The notes under the pieces were generated by a model, which ran no database searches, was not told where the DNA came from, and was given only the letters and a program-made list of their open reading frames with translations. Positions 1 to 8,925 of a stretch of DNA of 64,000 nt are shown here, piece by piece. The first letter of the stretch is position 1. Every line of letters begins with the position of its first letter. This DNA comes from Streptoalloteichus tenebrarius (GTDB taxonomy: Bacteria; Actinomycetota; Actinomycetes; Mycobacteriales; Pseudonocardiaceae): the NCBI RefSeq assembly GCF_024171885.1, contig NZ_JAMTCP010000017.1, forward strand, positions 56,685 through 120,684. Reading direction: 5' to 3'. The position numbers and the translations under genes are program-made.

Positions 1-20
1 TTGAGATGTGAGGAGTTCCG

Positions 21-1268
21 TTGCTGTCCGAGGAGTCCGCCCGCGTCGTGCGGGCCACGGCCGACGTCGTCGCGGCGCACGGTGAGGAGATCACCGCGCG
101 GTTCTACGAGCGCATGTTCGCCGCGCACCCCGAGCTGCTCGACCTGTTCAACCGGGGGAGCCAGGCCAACGGCGAGCAGCGGCAGGCACTGGCCGGCGCG
201 GTCGTGGCCTTCGCCGGGCACATCGCCGGGCTGCGGCCGCTGCCGCTCGGCGCCCTGCTGTCCCGGATCGCCCACAAGCACGCCTCCGTCGGCATCGCCC
301 CCAACCAGTACGTCGTCGTCGGCCGGCACCTGATGGCCGCCGTCGCCGAGGTGCTCGGCGACGCCGTCACCCCCGAGGTCGCCGCCGCGTGGGACGAGGT
401 GTACTGGGCGTTCGCCTGCATGCTGGTCGCCGAGGAGGCCCGGCTGTACGAGCGTGCCGGCAGTGGCTTCGAACGCCCCTTCCACCCGCACCGCGTGGTG
501 CGCCGCCAGGCGGAGACGGCCGACGTCGAGTCGTTCTGGCTGGAGCCCGAGGACGGGCGGCCGATCCAGCACCGGACGGGCCAGTACGTGAGCGTCGCCG
601 TGCGGTTGCCGGACAACAGCCGTCAGATCCGGCAGTACACGGTCAGCTCCGCGCCCGGCCGTGGTCCGCTGCGGATCACGGTCAAGCGGCACCGCGAGGA
701 CGGCCAGCGCCCGGCGGGGCTCGTCTCGACCCACCTGCACGACCACGTGCGCGTCGGGGACCGACTCCTGGTCTCACCTCCCTTCGGTGACGTCGTCCTG
801 CCCCAGGACGACAGCCCGCTCCTGCTGGTCACGGCCGGCATCGGGATCACGCCCGCCGCGGCCGTCCTCGACGAGCTGGCCACCCACGGCAGTGCCCGCG
901 AGATCGTCGTGGCCCACGCCGACCGGTCCCCGGCCAGCCACCCGCTCGCGGCCGAACTGCTCGCCACCGCGACCGGGCTCTCCCGGCACACCGTCCAGCT
1001 CTGGTACGAGTCGGACGCCGACTCGGCCGCGGCGCCCGCCGGCGTCGAGGTCCGCTCCGGCCTCCTCGACCCCGCCGCGCTCCGCCTGCCGGCGGGGGCG
1101 CGGGTGCTGCTCTGCGGCCCGCTGCCCTTCATGCGGCACGTCCGCCGCGGCCTGCTCGACCGGGGCGTGCCGGCCGAGCGCATCCACTACGAGGTGTTCG
1201 GCTCGGACGCCTGGCTGCCCCGGTCCACCCCGGCCGCTCCGGCCGCTCCGGCCGCCCCGGTCGGGTGA
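21..1268 (+). CDS. hmp: Flavohemoglobin (nitric oxide dioxygenase)
   Basis: The 415-residue protein has the three-part layout of flavohemoglobins: a globin domain (about 1-150), an FAD-binding barrel (about 155-260) and an NAD-binding domain (about 265-395). Visible motifs are the proximal-histidine region AHKHAS (about 85-90), RQYTVS for FAD (204-209), AGIGITP for NAD(P)H (272-278) and a C-terminal EVFGSD. The family turns nitric oxide and oxygen into nitrate in the cytoplasm using NAD(P)H, so a role in nitrosative stress defence is expected. The start is TTG at 21, preceded by AGGAG with five bases between. An Ala-Pro tail follows the last domain. It lies just upstream of the moa genes but has no obvious functional link to them. 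Confidence 0.93.
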   Translation: MLSEESARVVRATADVVAAHGEEITARFYERMFAAHPELLDLFNRGSQANGEQRQALAGAVVAFAGHIAGLRPLPLGALLSRIAHKHASVGIAPNQYVVVGRHLMAAVAEVLGDAVTPEVAAAWDEVYWAFACMLVAEEARLYERAGSGFERPFHPHRVVRRQAETADVESFWLEPEDGRPIQHRTGQYVSVAVRLPDNSRQIRQYTVSSAPGRGPLRITVKRHREDGQRPAGLVSTHLHDHVRVGDRLLVSPPFGDVVLPQDDSPLLLVTAGIGITPAAAVLDELATHGSAREIVVAHADRSPASHPLAAELLATATGLSRHTVQLWYESDADSAAAPAGVEVRSGLLDPAALRLPAGARVLLCGPLPFMRHVRRGLLDRGVPAERIHYEVFGSDAWLPRSTPAAPAAPAAPVG

Positions 1269-1288
1269 TGGCCGTCCCGCCAGCCCTC

Positions 1289-1294
1289 TAGCAT
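1289..1294 (+). promoter_or_regulatory. -10 element of a leaderless moaC promoter
   Basis: TAGCAT lies six bases before the moaC ATG at 1301 and there is no purine-rich ribosome binding site between them. In actinobacteria such a TANNNT box 6-8 bases before a start codon usually means the transcript begins at the start codon itself. No good -35 hexamer is apparent. Confidence 0.5.
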
Positions 1295-1300
1295 CGCGGC

Positions 1301-1783
1301 ATGGGTGAAGGGCTGACCCACGTCGACGCGGGTGGCGCGGCGCGGATGGTGGACGTGACCGGTAAGGAGCCGACCGCCAGGACGGCCGTGGCCACCGGGG
1401 TGCTCAGGACCACCGCCGAGGTGGTCGAGCTGCTCCGGCGGGACGGCCTGCCCAAGGGCGACGCCCTGGCCACGGCGCGCGTCGCCGGGATCATGGCCGC
1501 CAAGCGCACCCCCGACCTGGTGCCCCTGTGCCACCCCATCGCCCTGTCCGGGGTGACCGTCGACCTCGCCGCCGAGGGCGCGGAGGTGCGGATCACCGCG
1601 ACCGTGCGGACCACCGACCGCACCGGGGTGGAGATGGAGGCGCTCACCGCGGTGGCGGTGGCCGGGCTGACCCTGCACGACATGGTGAAGGCCGTCGACC
1701 CGGCGGCCGTGCTCGACGCGGTGCGCGTCGAGCGCAAGGACGGCGGGAAGGCGGGCACGTGGACCAGACCGCAGGACAGGTGA
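1301..1783 (+). CDS. moaC: Cyclic pyranopterin monophosphate synthase MoaC
   Basis: MoaC converts the 3',8-cyclo-GTP made by MoaA into cyclic pyranopterin monophosphate, the second step of molybdenum cofactor synthesis in the cytoplasm. The 160-residue length is normal. Family signatures are LCHPI (76-80), GVEMEAL (109-115) and MVKAVD (128-133), which carry catalytic residues. The next gene (mog-moaE) overlaps its end, so the two are probably co-transcribed. The partner genes moaD and moaA lie 4 kb away on the other strand, on the far side of the rpf gene. Confidence 0.96.
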   Translation: MGEGLTHVDAGGAARMVDVTGKEPTARTAVATGVLRTTAEVVELLRRDGLPKGDALATARVAGIMAAKRTPDLVPLCHPIALSGVTVDLAAEGAEVRITATVRTTDRTGVEMEALTAVAVAGLTLHDMVKAVDPAAVLDAVRVERKDGGKAGTWTRPQDR

Positions 1784-2721
1784 CCCGGGAGCGCGTCGCC
1801 CGCGTCGTGGTCGCCTCCAACCGGGCCAGCGCGGGTGTCTACCCGGACCGCACGGGACCGGTCATCGTCGACTGGCTGCGCGCGCGGGGGTACCGCGTGG
1901 ACGAGCCGGTCGTGACGCCCGACGGCGAGCCGGTGGGGGCGGCCCTCAGGGCGGCCGTCGCCGAGGGCGTGGACGTGGTCATCACGACCGGCGGTACCGG
2001 GATCACCCCGACCGACCGCACGCCCGAGGTGACCAGGGCGCTCCTCGACTACGAGGTGCCCGGCCTCGCCGACGCCGTCCGCGCCGCCGGGTTGCCCCGG
2101 GTGCCCACCGCGGTGCTCTCCCGAGGGGTCGCGGGCGTGGCCGGGCGGACCCTCGTCGTCAACCTGCCCGGCTCCACCGGCGGGGTGAAGGACGGGCTCG
2201 CGGTCCTGGCGGACGTGCTGGACCACGCCGTCGACCAGCTCCACGGCGGTGACCACGGGCGGACCGCGCCTGCGGCCGCGCCGCCGGCCCACGAGCCCGC
2301 CACCGTGCTGCGCGCGGAGGTCGTCGACGCCCCCCTGGACGTGGACGAGCACGCCCGGCTCGTGGCCGACCGGGCGGCCGGGGCGGTCGTCACCTTCGGC
2401 GGGGTCGTCCGGGACCACGACCACGGTCGGGGCGTGCGCGAGCTGGAGTACACGGGCCACCCCAGCGCGTCCGGGATCGTCGCGGAGGTCGCGGCCGACG
2501 TCGCGGCCCGGCACCCCGGGCTGCGGGCGGCCGCGGTCAGCCACCGGATCGGGGTGCTGGCGATCGGCGACGTCGCCCTGGCCGTGGCCGTGGCGGCGGA
2601 GCACCGCGCGGAGGCGTTCCGCGCCTGCGCGGAGCTGGTCGACGAGGTGAAGGCTCGGCTGCCGGTCTGGAAGCGGCAGGTCTTCGACGACGGCACGGAG
2701 GAATGGGTCAACTGCCCCTGA
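1780..2721 (+). CDS. Mog/MoaB-MoaE fusion protein
   Basis: The 313-residue protein joins two cofactor enzymes. Residues 5-155 are a MoaB/Mog domain (molybdopterin adenylylation) with the TTGGTGITPTD signature (69-79). Residues 178-313 are MoaE, the large subunit of molybdopterin synthase, with GVVRDHDHGR, HRIGVLAIGD (255-264) and the catalytic-loop KARLPVWKRQ (291-300). A linker rich in Ala and Pro (about 157-175) separates them. The start chosen is the GTG whose GTGA overlaps the moaC stop; another GTG at 1759 has a somewhat better GGAAGG upstream and would add seven residues. MoaE needs MoaD as sulfur donor, which is encoded at 5628-5900. Confidence 0.9.
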   Translation: MTRERVARVVVASNRASAGVYPDRTGPVIVDWLRARGYRVDEPVVTPDGEPVGAALRAAVAEGVDVVITTGGTGITPTDRTPEVTRALLDYEVPGLADAVRAAGLPRVPTAVLSRGVAGVAGRTLVVNLPGSTGGVKDGLAVLADVLDHAVDQLHGGDHGRTAPAAAPPAHEPATVLRAEVVDAPLDVDEHARLVADRAAGAVVTFGGVVRDHDHGRGVRELEYTGHPSASGIVAEVAADVAARHPGLRAAAVSHRIGVLAIGDVALAVAVAAEHRAEAFRACAELVDEVKARLPVWKRQVFDDGTEEWVNCP

Positions 2722-2971
2722 GACGCGCGGCGGCGCGAGCGGGGACCTGAGGGTGTCGCGGCTGGGCGAGAAGGAGAACGTCATGCCGGCGACGGTAGGG
2801 ACGCCATCCGACAGCACGGGCGTTGATGGCGTGTCGTGGCGCGTGTCCAGCGAATCCGACGTCTCGCGCAGCGTTGCCGGACGCATCAGGTGCGCTTTTT
2901 CGGGTGAACCGGGCTGAATCAGGACAGGCCGGATGTCGCCGGCCCTGGCCCCGTCACCGGTCCCGCCGGCG

Positions 2972-3025
2972 TGCTGAGGACATGCTGAGGGCATGCCGAG
3001 GACATGCCGAGGACATGCCGAGGCC
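2972..3025. repeat. 11-bp tandem repeat
   Basis: About five imperfect copies of an 11-bp unit, GAGGACATGCC or close variants, run up to the left arm of the terminator at 3021. The repeat is in the 377-base interval between the convergent mog-moaE and rpf genes and encodes nothing recognisable. Confidence 0.8.
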
Positions 3026-3060
3026 CTGGTCGGGTCCGGGGGACGACCCGACCAGGGCCT
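3021..3060. terminator. Bidirectional hairpin terminator between mog-moaE and rpf
   Basis: Two perfectly complementary 16-base arms (3021-3036 and 3045-3060) enclose an 8-base loop. The hairpin sits 38 bases past the rpf stop and 300 bases past the mog-moaE stop, so it can end both convergent transcripts. It has no T tract, as is common in actinobacteria. The remainder of 2722-3098 shows no gene. Confidence 0.75.
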
Positions 3061-3098
3061 TGCTCGGCTGTCCACCCCTGAGGTCAGGGGAGAGGGAC

Positions 3099-4043
<945 letters not shown>

Positions 4044-4053
4044 CCCCCTGAGC

Positions 4054-4069
4054 CGTGACGCTCGTCACA
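4054..4069. promoter_or_regulatory. CRP-like box 1 upstream of rpf
   Basis: The perfect palindrome GTGACGCTCGTCAC with flanking C and A matches nine of the ten conserved bases of the CRP consensus TGTGA-N6-TCACA. In M. tuberculosis the CRP homologue Rv3676 controls rpfA, and in Streptomyces CRP also binds near rpfA, so the position is meaningful. Function here is inferred. Confidence 0.6.
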
Positions 4070-4221
4070 GTAACGATCCGGCGTCTGGAAACGATCATCG
4101 CTGTTTTCGCAGGTCAGAGGGCCGTTACCGGCCCGTATCCAAGCTGAGATCGATCACGGAGAGTGAGATGGACGTCCTCGTGACTACGACGTCCGACGAC
4201 GCGCCGAGTACGCACAGTGCT

Positions 4222-4237
4222 GGTGAGCGTGATCACA
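4222..4237. promoter_or_regulatory. CRP-like box 2 upstream of rpf
   Basis: GTGA-N6-TCAC followed by A also fits the CRP consensus, with nine of ten bases. It lies about 168 bases from box 1, or roughly 16 helical turns. Apart from these boxes, the promoter and the riboswitch, the interval 3786-4443 shows no gene. Confidence 0.45.
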
Positions 4238-4443
4238 GGAAGTGTGTGGAAGATCCCTCTTTGGGGGAATTGTCCGAATAACGCACATCCCAGGGTGGAG
4301 GACCGGGCGCGCCGGGCGGCCCGTTCCGGCCCGCTTCCGATCCTGGGGCGGGTCGGCCGCCGGTCGGCCCCGGCTCGTTCCAAGATCACCTGAACGGCCG
4401 GGTGACCGCCGGCGGCGAGGTCCGTCCCGGGGAGTGACACCGT

Positions 4444-5322
4444 CTAACGCGATCCGACCAGGGCGTTGGGCCGAACGGACGTCGCGCCGGGCGTCGCGAG
4501 GAACGCGGCCAGGCCGTCGAGGTCATCACTACCCAGATGGTCGACGCCGGCGGCGCGCAGCTCGCGCCACACCGCTTCCCGGTCCGCGCCGGGAGCGTCC
4601 GGCGTCGCCCAGAACCGCACGCGCCTGCCCTCCGCGTGGGCCTTCCTGACGTGCTCGCGCAGCGCCGCCCGCTCGCCCTCCGGCATGGGGCCCTGACCGC
4701 GCCAGCCGAACAGGGTCGTCCAGTCCGCGCTGACCAGGGGGACGAGCGTGGCCGGGACGCCGGAGCCGAGGTCCCCCGGGCGGCCGTCGAGGAAGGCGAA
4801 CCGGTCGGCCTGGCCGGCGACCGCGTCCCGGGGCTGGCGGCCGCTGAGCACGATCGTCACCGGACCGCGCCGCACCTCGCCGTTGACGTACCGGGTGAAC
4901 AGGCCGGCGTAACGCGGGTCGCGCACCGCGGCGTCCAGCCACCGATAACCGTCGTTCTCGTTGAACTTGATGTCGACCAGGAGCTGGAACTCGCCGTCCC
5001 ACCCGGGCAGCACCCGGCCCCCGTTGGCGGCCACGCGCTGGCGCAGCGGCTCCAGGTACAGGGACTGGAGCGTGCGCTCCGGGCGCACGTCCCAGGGGTA
5101 GTGCCCGACGTAGAGGTGGCCGAAGGCGGGGTAGATGTCCGCCTCGACGCTGGTGAACCCGCGGTCGAGGGCGTCGAGTAGCGGACGGGCGTGCTGGTAG
5201 TCGTTGTGCGCGTGCGCGTTCGGGAGGACCGGCGTCGCCGCCTGGGCCGTCGCGGGCCCGACCAACACCATCGCCGACACCAGGGCGAGTAGGACGCCGA
5301 AGAGCGACTTCCGGTCGACCAC
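4444..5322 (-). CDS. Secreted PI-PLC/glycerophosphodiesterase-like protein
   Basis: A signal peptide (about 1-28, cleavage near TAQAA) is followed by a TIM-barrel-type domain of the phosphatidylinositol phospholipase C/glycerophosphodiester phosphodiesterase superfamily. Signatures are NAHAHNDY near the N-terminus, SVEADIYP, VDIKFNENDGY and a late HLGSDDL. The two early histidines and the Glu-Asp pair are the usual catalytic and metal-binding residues. The natural substrate is unknown. The GTG start has a strong GGAGGTGA site six bases upstream. The gene interrupts the rpf-moaD neighbourhood and may be an insertion relative to other actinobacteria. Confidence 0.8.
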   Translation of the reverse strand: MVDRKSLFGVLLALVSAMVLVGPATAQAATPVLPNAHAHNDYQHARPLLDALDRGFTSVEADIYPAFGHLYVGHYPWDVRPERTLQSLYLEPLRQRVAANGGRVLPGWDGEFQLLVDIKFNENDGYRWLDAAVRDPRYAGLFTRYVNGEVRRGPVTIVLSGRQPRDAVAGQADRFAFLDGRPGDLGSGVPATLVPLVSADWTTLFGWRGQGPMPEGERAALREHVRKAHAEGRRVRFWATPDAPGADREAVWRELRAAGVDHLGSDDLDGLAAFLATPGATSVRPNALVGSR

Positions 5323-5491
5323 GACTCACCTCCAGTGATCAAGAGCGCGATGAGGGGCCACACGTTAGCGGCACCCTGTCAGCGAGTGATCACCGGGGGT
5401 GAGCAGGGAGGGCGATGCGTCCGAATGGATGACCGCGAGCGGCCGAACGCGTCCGGCGCGCTGTTCTGGACGCCGCGTGGCAGGGCCGGCG

Positions 5492-5625
5492 GCGAGGAGG
5501 GCACAGAAGAGAAGGAGGAAGCCAGGAGAAGAGGCAGGAGGAGAGAGCAGAGAGACAGGAGAAGAGACAGAAGAAGAGAAGGAGGAGACGGCAGGCGGGA
5601 AGAAGAGGAAAGAGGAGAGGAAGGG
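5492..5625 (-). terminator. Polypurine tract; candidate Rho-loading region after moaD
   Basis: Bases 5501-5625 are about 91% purine on the plus strand and contain no T at all. RNA from the moaA-moaD operon would therefore run, three bases after the moaD stop, into about 125 nt of C and U with few G and no A. C-rich, G-poor, unstructured RNA is what Rho factor needs to load. There is no hairpin terminator after moaD, so Rho-dependent termination is the simplest reading. The tract could also form triplex (H-form) DNA. The rest of the interval 5323-5627 shows no gene. Confidence 0.5.
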
Positions 5626-5627
5626 CC

Positions 5628-5900
5628 TCAGCCGCCGGCGAAGGGCGGCAGCACGTCGAGTTCCCCGCCGTCGGGGACGATGGCCTCCCGGTCACGGACG
5701 GCCGTGCCGTTCACCAGGAAGCTGCACGCCGCGAGCACCCGCGAGAGCTTCTCTCCCCGTCGGCGCTCCAGCTCGGCGAGCACCTGGGCCACCGTGCTGC
5801 CGGCGGGCAGCTCCAGGACCTCCTCCGGTGTTCCCGCGGCGGCGCGGGCGCCCGCGAAGTAGCGGACGGTTACCCGGGTCGACGTCGCCTGCTCCGCCAA
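5628..5900 (-). CDS. moaD: Molybdopterin synthase small subunit MoaD
   Basis: This 90-residue ubiquitin-fold protein ends in Gly-Gly, the C-terminus that is activated to a thiocarboxylate and donates sulfur to cyclic pyranopterin monophosphate in complex with MoaE. The family pattern is seen in VTVRYFAGARAAAG near the start and FLVNGTAV in the middle. Its TTG start lies three bases after the moaA stop, so the two genes form an operon. Its MoaE partner is the C-terminal half of the fusion encoded at 1780-2721. Confidence 0.93.
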   Translation of the reverse strand: MAEQATSTRVTVRYFAGARAAAGTPEEVLELPAGSTVAQVLAELERRRGEKLSRVLAACSFLVNGTAVRDREAIVPDGGELDVLPPFAGG

Positions 5901-5903
5901 CTC

Positions 5904-6971
5904 TCAACCCCCGATCGCGCTCATCGGCCGTTGCGGTTGGGTGAAGTCCGAGTCGGAGATGCCGTGGCCCGCGGCCTTGCCCCACATCGCGCCCCGCCAC
6001 AGCTCGGCCAGCTCCTCGTCGGAGGCGCCGGAGCGCAGGGCGCCGCGCAGGTCGGTCTCGGTGCGGGCGAACAGGCAGGTGCGGAGCTGCCCGTCGGCGG
6101 TCAGCCTGGTGCGGTCGCAGGTCGCGCAGAACGGGCGGGTGACCGAGGCGATCACGCCCACCACGCCGGGGCCGCCGTCGACCAGCCACCGCTCGGCCGG
6201 CGCCGAGCCCCGTTCCGCGGGGTCGGGCGTGAGCCGGTGGGTGCGGCGCAGGGCGGCGAGGATCTCCTCGGCCGTGATCATCGACCGGCGGTCCCACGCG
6301 TGTTGGGGATCCAGCGGCATCTGCTCGATGAAGCGGAGCTGGTAGCCGTGGTCCAGGCAGTAGTCCAGCAGGGCTCCCGCCTCGTCGTCGTTGACCCCGC
6401 GCAGCAGGACCGCGTTGACCTTCACGGGCGACAGCCCGGCCGCCCTCGCCGCCGCGAGCCCGGCGAGCACGTCGGCCAGCCGGTCCCGGCGGGAGATCGC
6501 CCTGAACCGCTCGGGCCGGAGCGTGTCCAGCGAGACGTTGATCCGGTCCAGGCCGGCCGCCACCAGGTCGTCGACCCGGCGGGCCAGCCCGATGCCGTTG
6601 GTCGTCAGCGAGACCGACGGCCGCGGCCGCAGCCCGGTGGTCGCGGCCACGATCTGGGTGAGGTCCCGTCGGAGCAGCGGCTCGCCTCCGGTGAACCGCA
6701 CCTCGGTGATCCCCAGGCGCTCCACGGCGACGCGGATCAGCCGGCTCAGCTCGCCCGCGGTGAGCAGCGCGGAGGTCGGCAGCCAGTCCAGCCCCTCGGC
6801 GGGCATGCAGTAGGTGCACCGCAGGTTGCACCGGTCGGTCAGGGAGACCCTCAGGTCGGTGGCCACCCGGCCGAACCGGTCCACCAGCGCGGGGGTGTCC
6901 GGACGTGCTCCCGGCCCCGTCGCGCGGCTGGCGCTGCGCAGGGCCGGCCACCCGAGGTGCACCGCGGTCAC
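5904..6971 (-). CDS. moaA: GTP 3',8-cyclase MoaA (radical SAM)
   Basis: MoaA starts molybdenum cofactor synthesis by rearranging GTP to 3',8-cyclo-GTP. The 355-residue protein has the radical-SAM cluster CNLRCTYC (C48, C52, C55), the GGEPLLR SAM-binding motif, a C-terminal 4Fe-4S motif in RPFCATCDRTRL with a further Cys in LRTCLFA, and the typical Gly-Gly C-terminus that completes the active site. The start is taken as GTG at 6971: seven bases upstream is TACCCT (6979-6984 on the minus strand) and there is no ribosome binding site, suggesting a leaderless message. MoaC acts on its product. Confidence 0.95.
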   Translation of the reverse strand: MTAVHLGWPALRSASRATGPGARPDTPALVDRFGRVATDLRVSLTDRCNLRCTYCMPAEGLDWLPTSALLTAGELSRLIRVAVERLGITEVRFTGGEPLLRRDLTQIVAATTGLRPRPSVSLTTNGIGLARRVDDLVAAGLDRINVSLDTLRPERFRAISRRDRLADVLAGLAAARAAGLSPVKVNAVLLRGVNDDEAGALLDYCLDHGYQLRFIEQMPLDPQHAWDRRSMITAEEILAALRRTHRLTPDPAERGSAPAERWLVDGGPGVVGVIASVTRPFCATCDRTRLTADGQLRTCLFARTETDLRGALRSGASDEELAELWRGAMWGKAAGHGISDSDFTQPQRPMSAIGG

Positions 6972-7156
6972 ACAGTCGAGGGTAGTCCCGAGGGGGCGGT
7001 GCTCCGCGCGTCCGAAGGTCACGAACCGGGTGTCGTCGCGGTGGGGTGTGTCACCCGGACGGCGGGACCGGAGGGCCTTCTCGGCGGGCGCGGCCCGGTC
7101 CCCGCCGCGGCTACCCTCTCCTCGCACGGCGAGTGGCTCGGCCACTGAGCCTCTTG

Positions 7157-7672
7157 ATGGACGAGAAGACAGGGGTGTGCGCGGTGGGCGAGGCGGCGGG
7201 CGGAGCGGACGCGGCGCGGCGCGTGTCGGAGCTCGGGCGGTCGCTCGGCGCGGCGACCGTCATGTTCCACTCGCAGGTCGCCGAGCGGTTGGGCGTGTCG
7301 CCGTCCGACCACAAGTGCCTCGACCTCGCGCTCCAGGCGCGCACCCCGATCACCGCCGGCCGGCTGGCCGAGCTGTCCGGCCTGTCCACCGGCGCCGTGA
7401 CCGGGGTCATCGACCGGTTGGAACGGGCGGGGTACGTGCGGCGCGTCCGCGACCCCCGGGACCGGCGCAAGGTCCTCGTGGAGACGACCGGGGCGCACGA
7501 GCGCATCGCCGCCGGGCTGTTCGACGGCCTGCGTCGCGGTGTGGAGGAGATCGTGGCGCTCTACGACGAGTCGCAGCTCGCCGCCGTGGAGGGTTTCCTG
7601 GAGGCGATGACCGAGGTGCTGCGGCGCGAGACCGCCCGGCTGGGTGAGTTGCCGCCGGCGATCCGGCGCTGA
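7157..7672 (+). CDS. MarR-family transcriptional regulator
   Basis: The 171-residue protein has a winged helix-turn-helix: TAGRLAELSGLSTGAVTGVIDRLERAGYV is the recognition region and RVRDPRDRRKVLVETT is the wing. It starts at an ATG with no clear ribosome binding site; GTG codons at 7175 and 7184 are alternatives. The gene is divergent from moaA with about 185 bases between, so it may act on moaA or on itself, but no effector can be inferred. Confidence 0.85.
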   Translation: MDEKTGVCAVGEAAGGADAARRVSELGRSLGAATVMFHSQVAERLGVSPSDHKCLDLALQARTPITAGRLAELSGLSTGAVTGVIDRLERAGYVRRVRDPRDRRKVLVETTGAHERIAAGLFDGLRRGVEEIVALYDESQLAAVEGFLEAMTEVLRRETARLGELPPAIRR

Positions 7673-7750
7673 GCGCCGAAGCCGACGACGACGCGGAGCC
7701 CATCCGCAAGTACGGAGTTCCTGGGCGTCTCCCTTCCGCGTTCACGGACC

Positions 7751-7756
7751 TACACT
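7751..7756 (+). promoter_or_regulatory. -10 element of a leaderless promoter for the mod operon
   Basis: TACACT is followed by seven bases and then the ATG at 7764, with no ribosome binding site in between. This predicts transcription starting at or next to the start codon of the first gene of the molybdate operon. A molybdate-sensing repressor would be expected to bind here, but no clear operator was found. Confidence 0.55.
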
Positions 7757-7763
7757 GCCGGTC

Positions 7764-8168
7764 ATGCCGCAGTATCGGATCGCCGAGGCAGCCGGGCTGC
7801 TCGGGGTCAGTGACGACACCGTGCGCCGCTGGGTGGACGGCGGTCAGCTCACCGCCCACCGCGACGACGCCGGCCGGATGGTCCTCGACGGCGCCGAGCT
7901 GGCCGCCTTCGCCAGGGCGCAGGCCAGGACGACGCCCGACCCCTCCGGCGTGGGCCGCTCGGCGCGGAACCGGTTCGTCGGCCTGGTCACCGACGTCGTG
8001 ACCGACCGGGTGATGGCGCAGGTCGAACTCCAGTGCGGTCCGCACAGGGTGGTGTCCCTGATGAGCACGGAGGCGGTGCGGGAACTCGACCTCCGGCCCG
8101 GCGTGCTCGCGGTGGCGGTGGTCAAGTCCACGCAGGTCGTGGTCGAGACGCCCGGAGGGATGTCGTGA
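7764..8168 (+). CDS. HTH-Mop (TOBE) molybdate-binding regulator
   Basis: The 134-residue protein has an N-terminal excisionase/MerR-like helix-turn-helix (about 3-50, [20 protein letters not shown]) and a C-terminal single Mop/TOBE domain (about 68-130, [20 protein letters not shown]). Mop domains bind molybdate or tungstate. Together with its place as first gene of modABC, this suggests a small analogue of ModE that senses molybdate and controls the operon; storage of oxyanion is the alternative. Its stop overlaps the modA start (GTGA). Confidence 0.85.
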   Translation: MPQYRIAEAAGLLGVSDDTVRRWVDGGQLTAHRDDAGRMVLDGAELAAFARAQARTTPDPSGVGRSARNRFVGLVTDVVTDRVMAQVELQCGPHRVVSLMSTEAVRELDLRPGVLAVAVVKSTQVVVETPGGMS

Positions 8169-8923
8169 GGGCGCGGGCGCCGCTCGGCCTGGCCGTCGCG
8201 CTCGTGCTGGCCCTCGCGGCCTGCGGGTCGGGCGGGGGGAACCCCGCGCCCCGGCGGACGGTCACCGTCCTGGCCGCCGCGTCGCTGACCGAGGTGTTCG
8301 GGCGGCTGGAGCAGCGGTTCGAGGCCGAACACCCCGGGGTCGACGTCAAGATCAGCTACGGGGGGTCCTCCGACCTCGCCCAACAGATCGTCAACGGGGC
8401 GCCGGCCGACGTGTTCGCCGCCGCCAACACCTCGACCATGGACACCGTCGCCAGGGCGGGCCTGGCCGGGCAGCCGCGGGTCTTCGCCACGAACGAGTTG
8501 CGGATCGCGGTGCCGGCCGACAACCCGAAGAACATCGGCTCCCTGGCCGACCTGGCGAAGGACGGGGTCGTCCTCGTCGTGTGCGCGCCCCAGGTGCCCT
8601 GCGGCGCCGCCACCCAGAAGGTGGCGACGGCCGCCGGCGTGCGGCTGCGGCCCGCCAGCGAGGAGCCCGACGTCAAGTCGGTGCTCGGCAAGGTGGTGGC
8701 CGGGGAGGCCGACGCGGGGCTGGTCTACGTCACCGACGTGCACGCGCGGGGCGACAGGGTGCGGGGCGTCGCCTTCCCCGAGGCGGCCGGCGCCCGCAAC
8801 GACTACCCGATCACGGTGCCCTCGGGGGCGCCCGAGGCCGAGCTCGGCCGCCAGTTCGTCGAGCTGGTGCGCGGGCAGGTCGGCAGGGAGGCGTTGACGG
8901 CGGCCGGGTTCCAGGTGCCGTGA
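8165..8923 (+). CDS. modA: Molybdate ABC transporter substrate-binding lipoprotein ModA
   Basis: The 252-residue precursor has a lipoprotein signal with lipobox LAAC (Cys20), followed by the ModA start [14 protein letters not shown] and the conserved [13 protein letters not shown], which line the oxyanion pocket. It captures molybdate outside the membrane and passes it to ModB. The GTG start overlaps the preceding stop and has GGAGGG five bases upstream. It is co-transcribed with modB and modC. Confidence 0.95.
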   Translation: MRARAPLGLAVALVLALAACGSGGGNPAPRRTVTVLAAASLTEVFGRLEQRFEAEHPGVDVKISYGGSSDLAQQIVNGAPADVFAAANTSTMDTVARAGLAGQPRVFATNELRIAVPADNPKNIGSLADLAKDGVVLVVCAPQVPCGAATQKVATAAGVRLRPASEEPDVKSVLGKVVAGEADAGLVYVTDVHARGDRVRGVAFPEAAGARNDYPITVPSGAPEAELGRQFVELVRGQVGREALTAAGFQVP

Positions 8924-8925
8924 CC

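Noticed and set aside
1288..3075. 595-codon minus-strand frame across moaC and mog-moaE
   Set aside because: The plus strand encodes well conserved enzymes; the antisense frame has shadow composition.
5390..5695. Minus-strand open frame with a Leu/Phe/Ser-rich hydrophobic stretch
   Set aside because: The hydrophobic part is only the translation of the polypyrimidine strand, which can encode little except Leu, Phe, Ser and Pro. It overlaps moaD in another frame.
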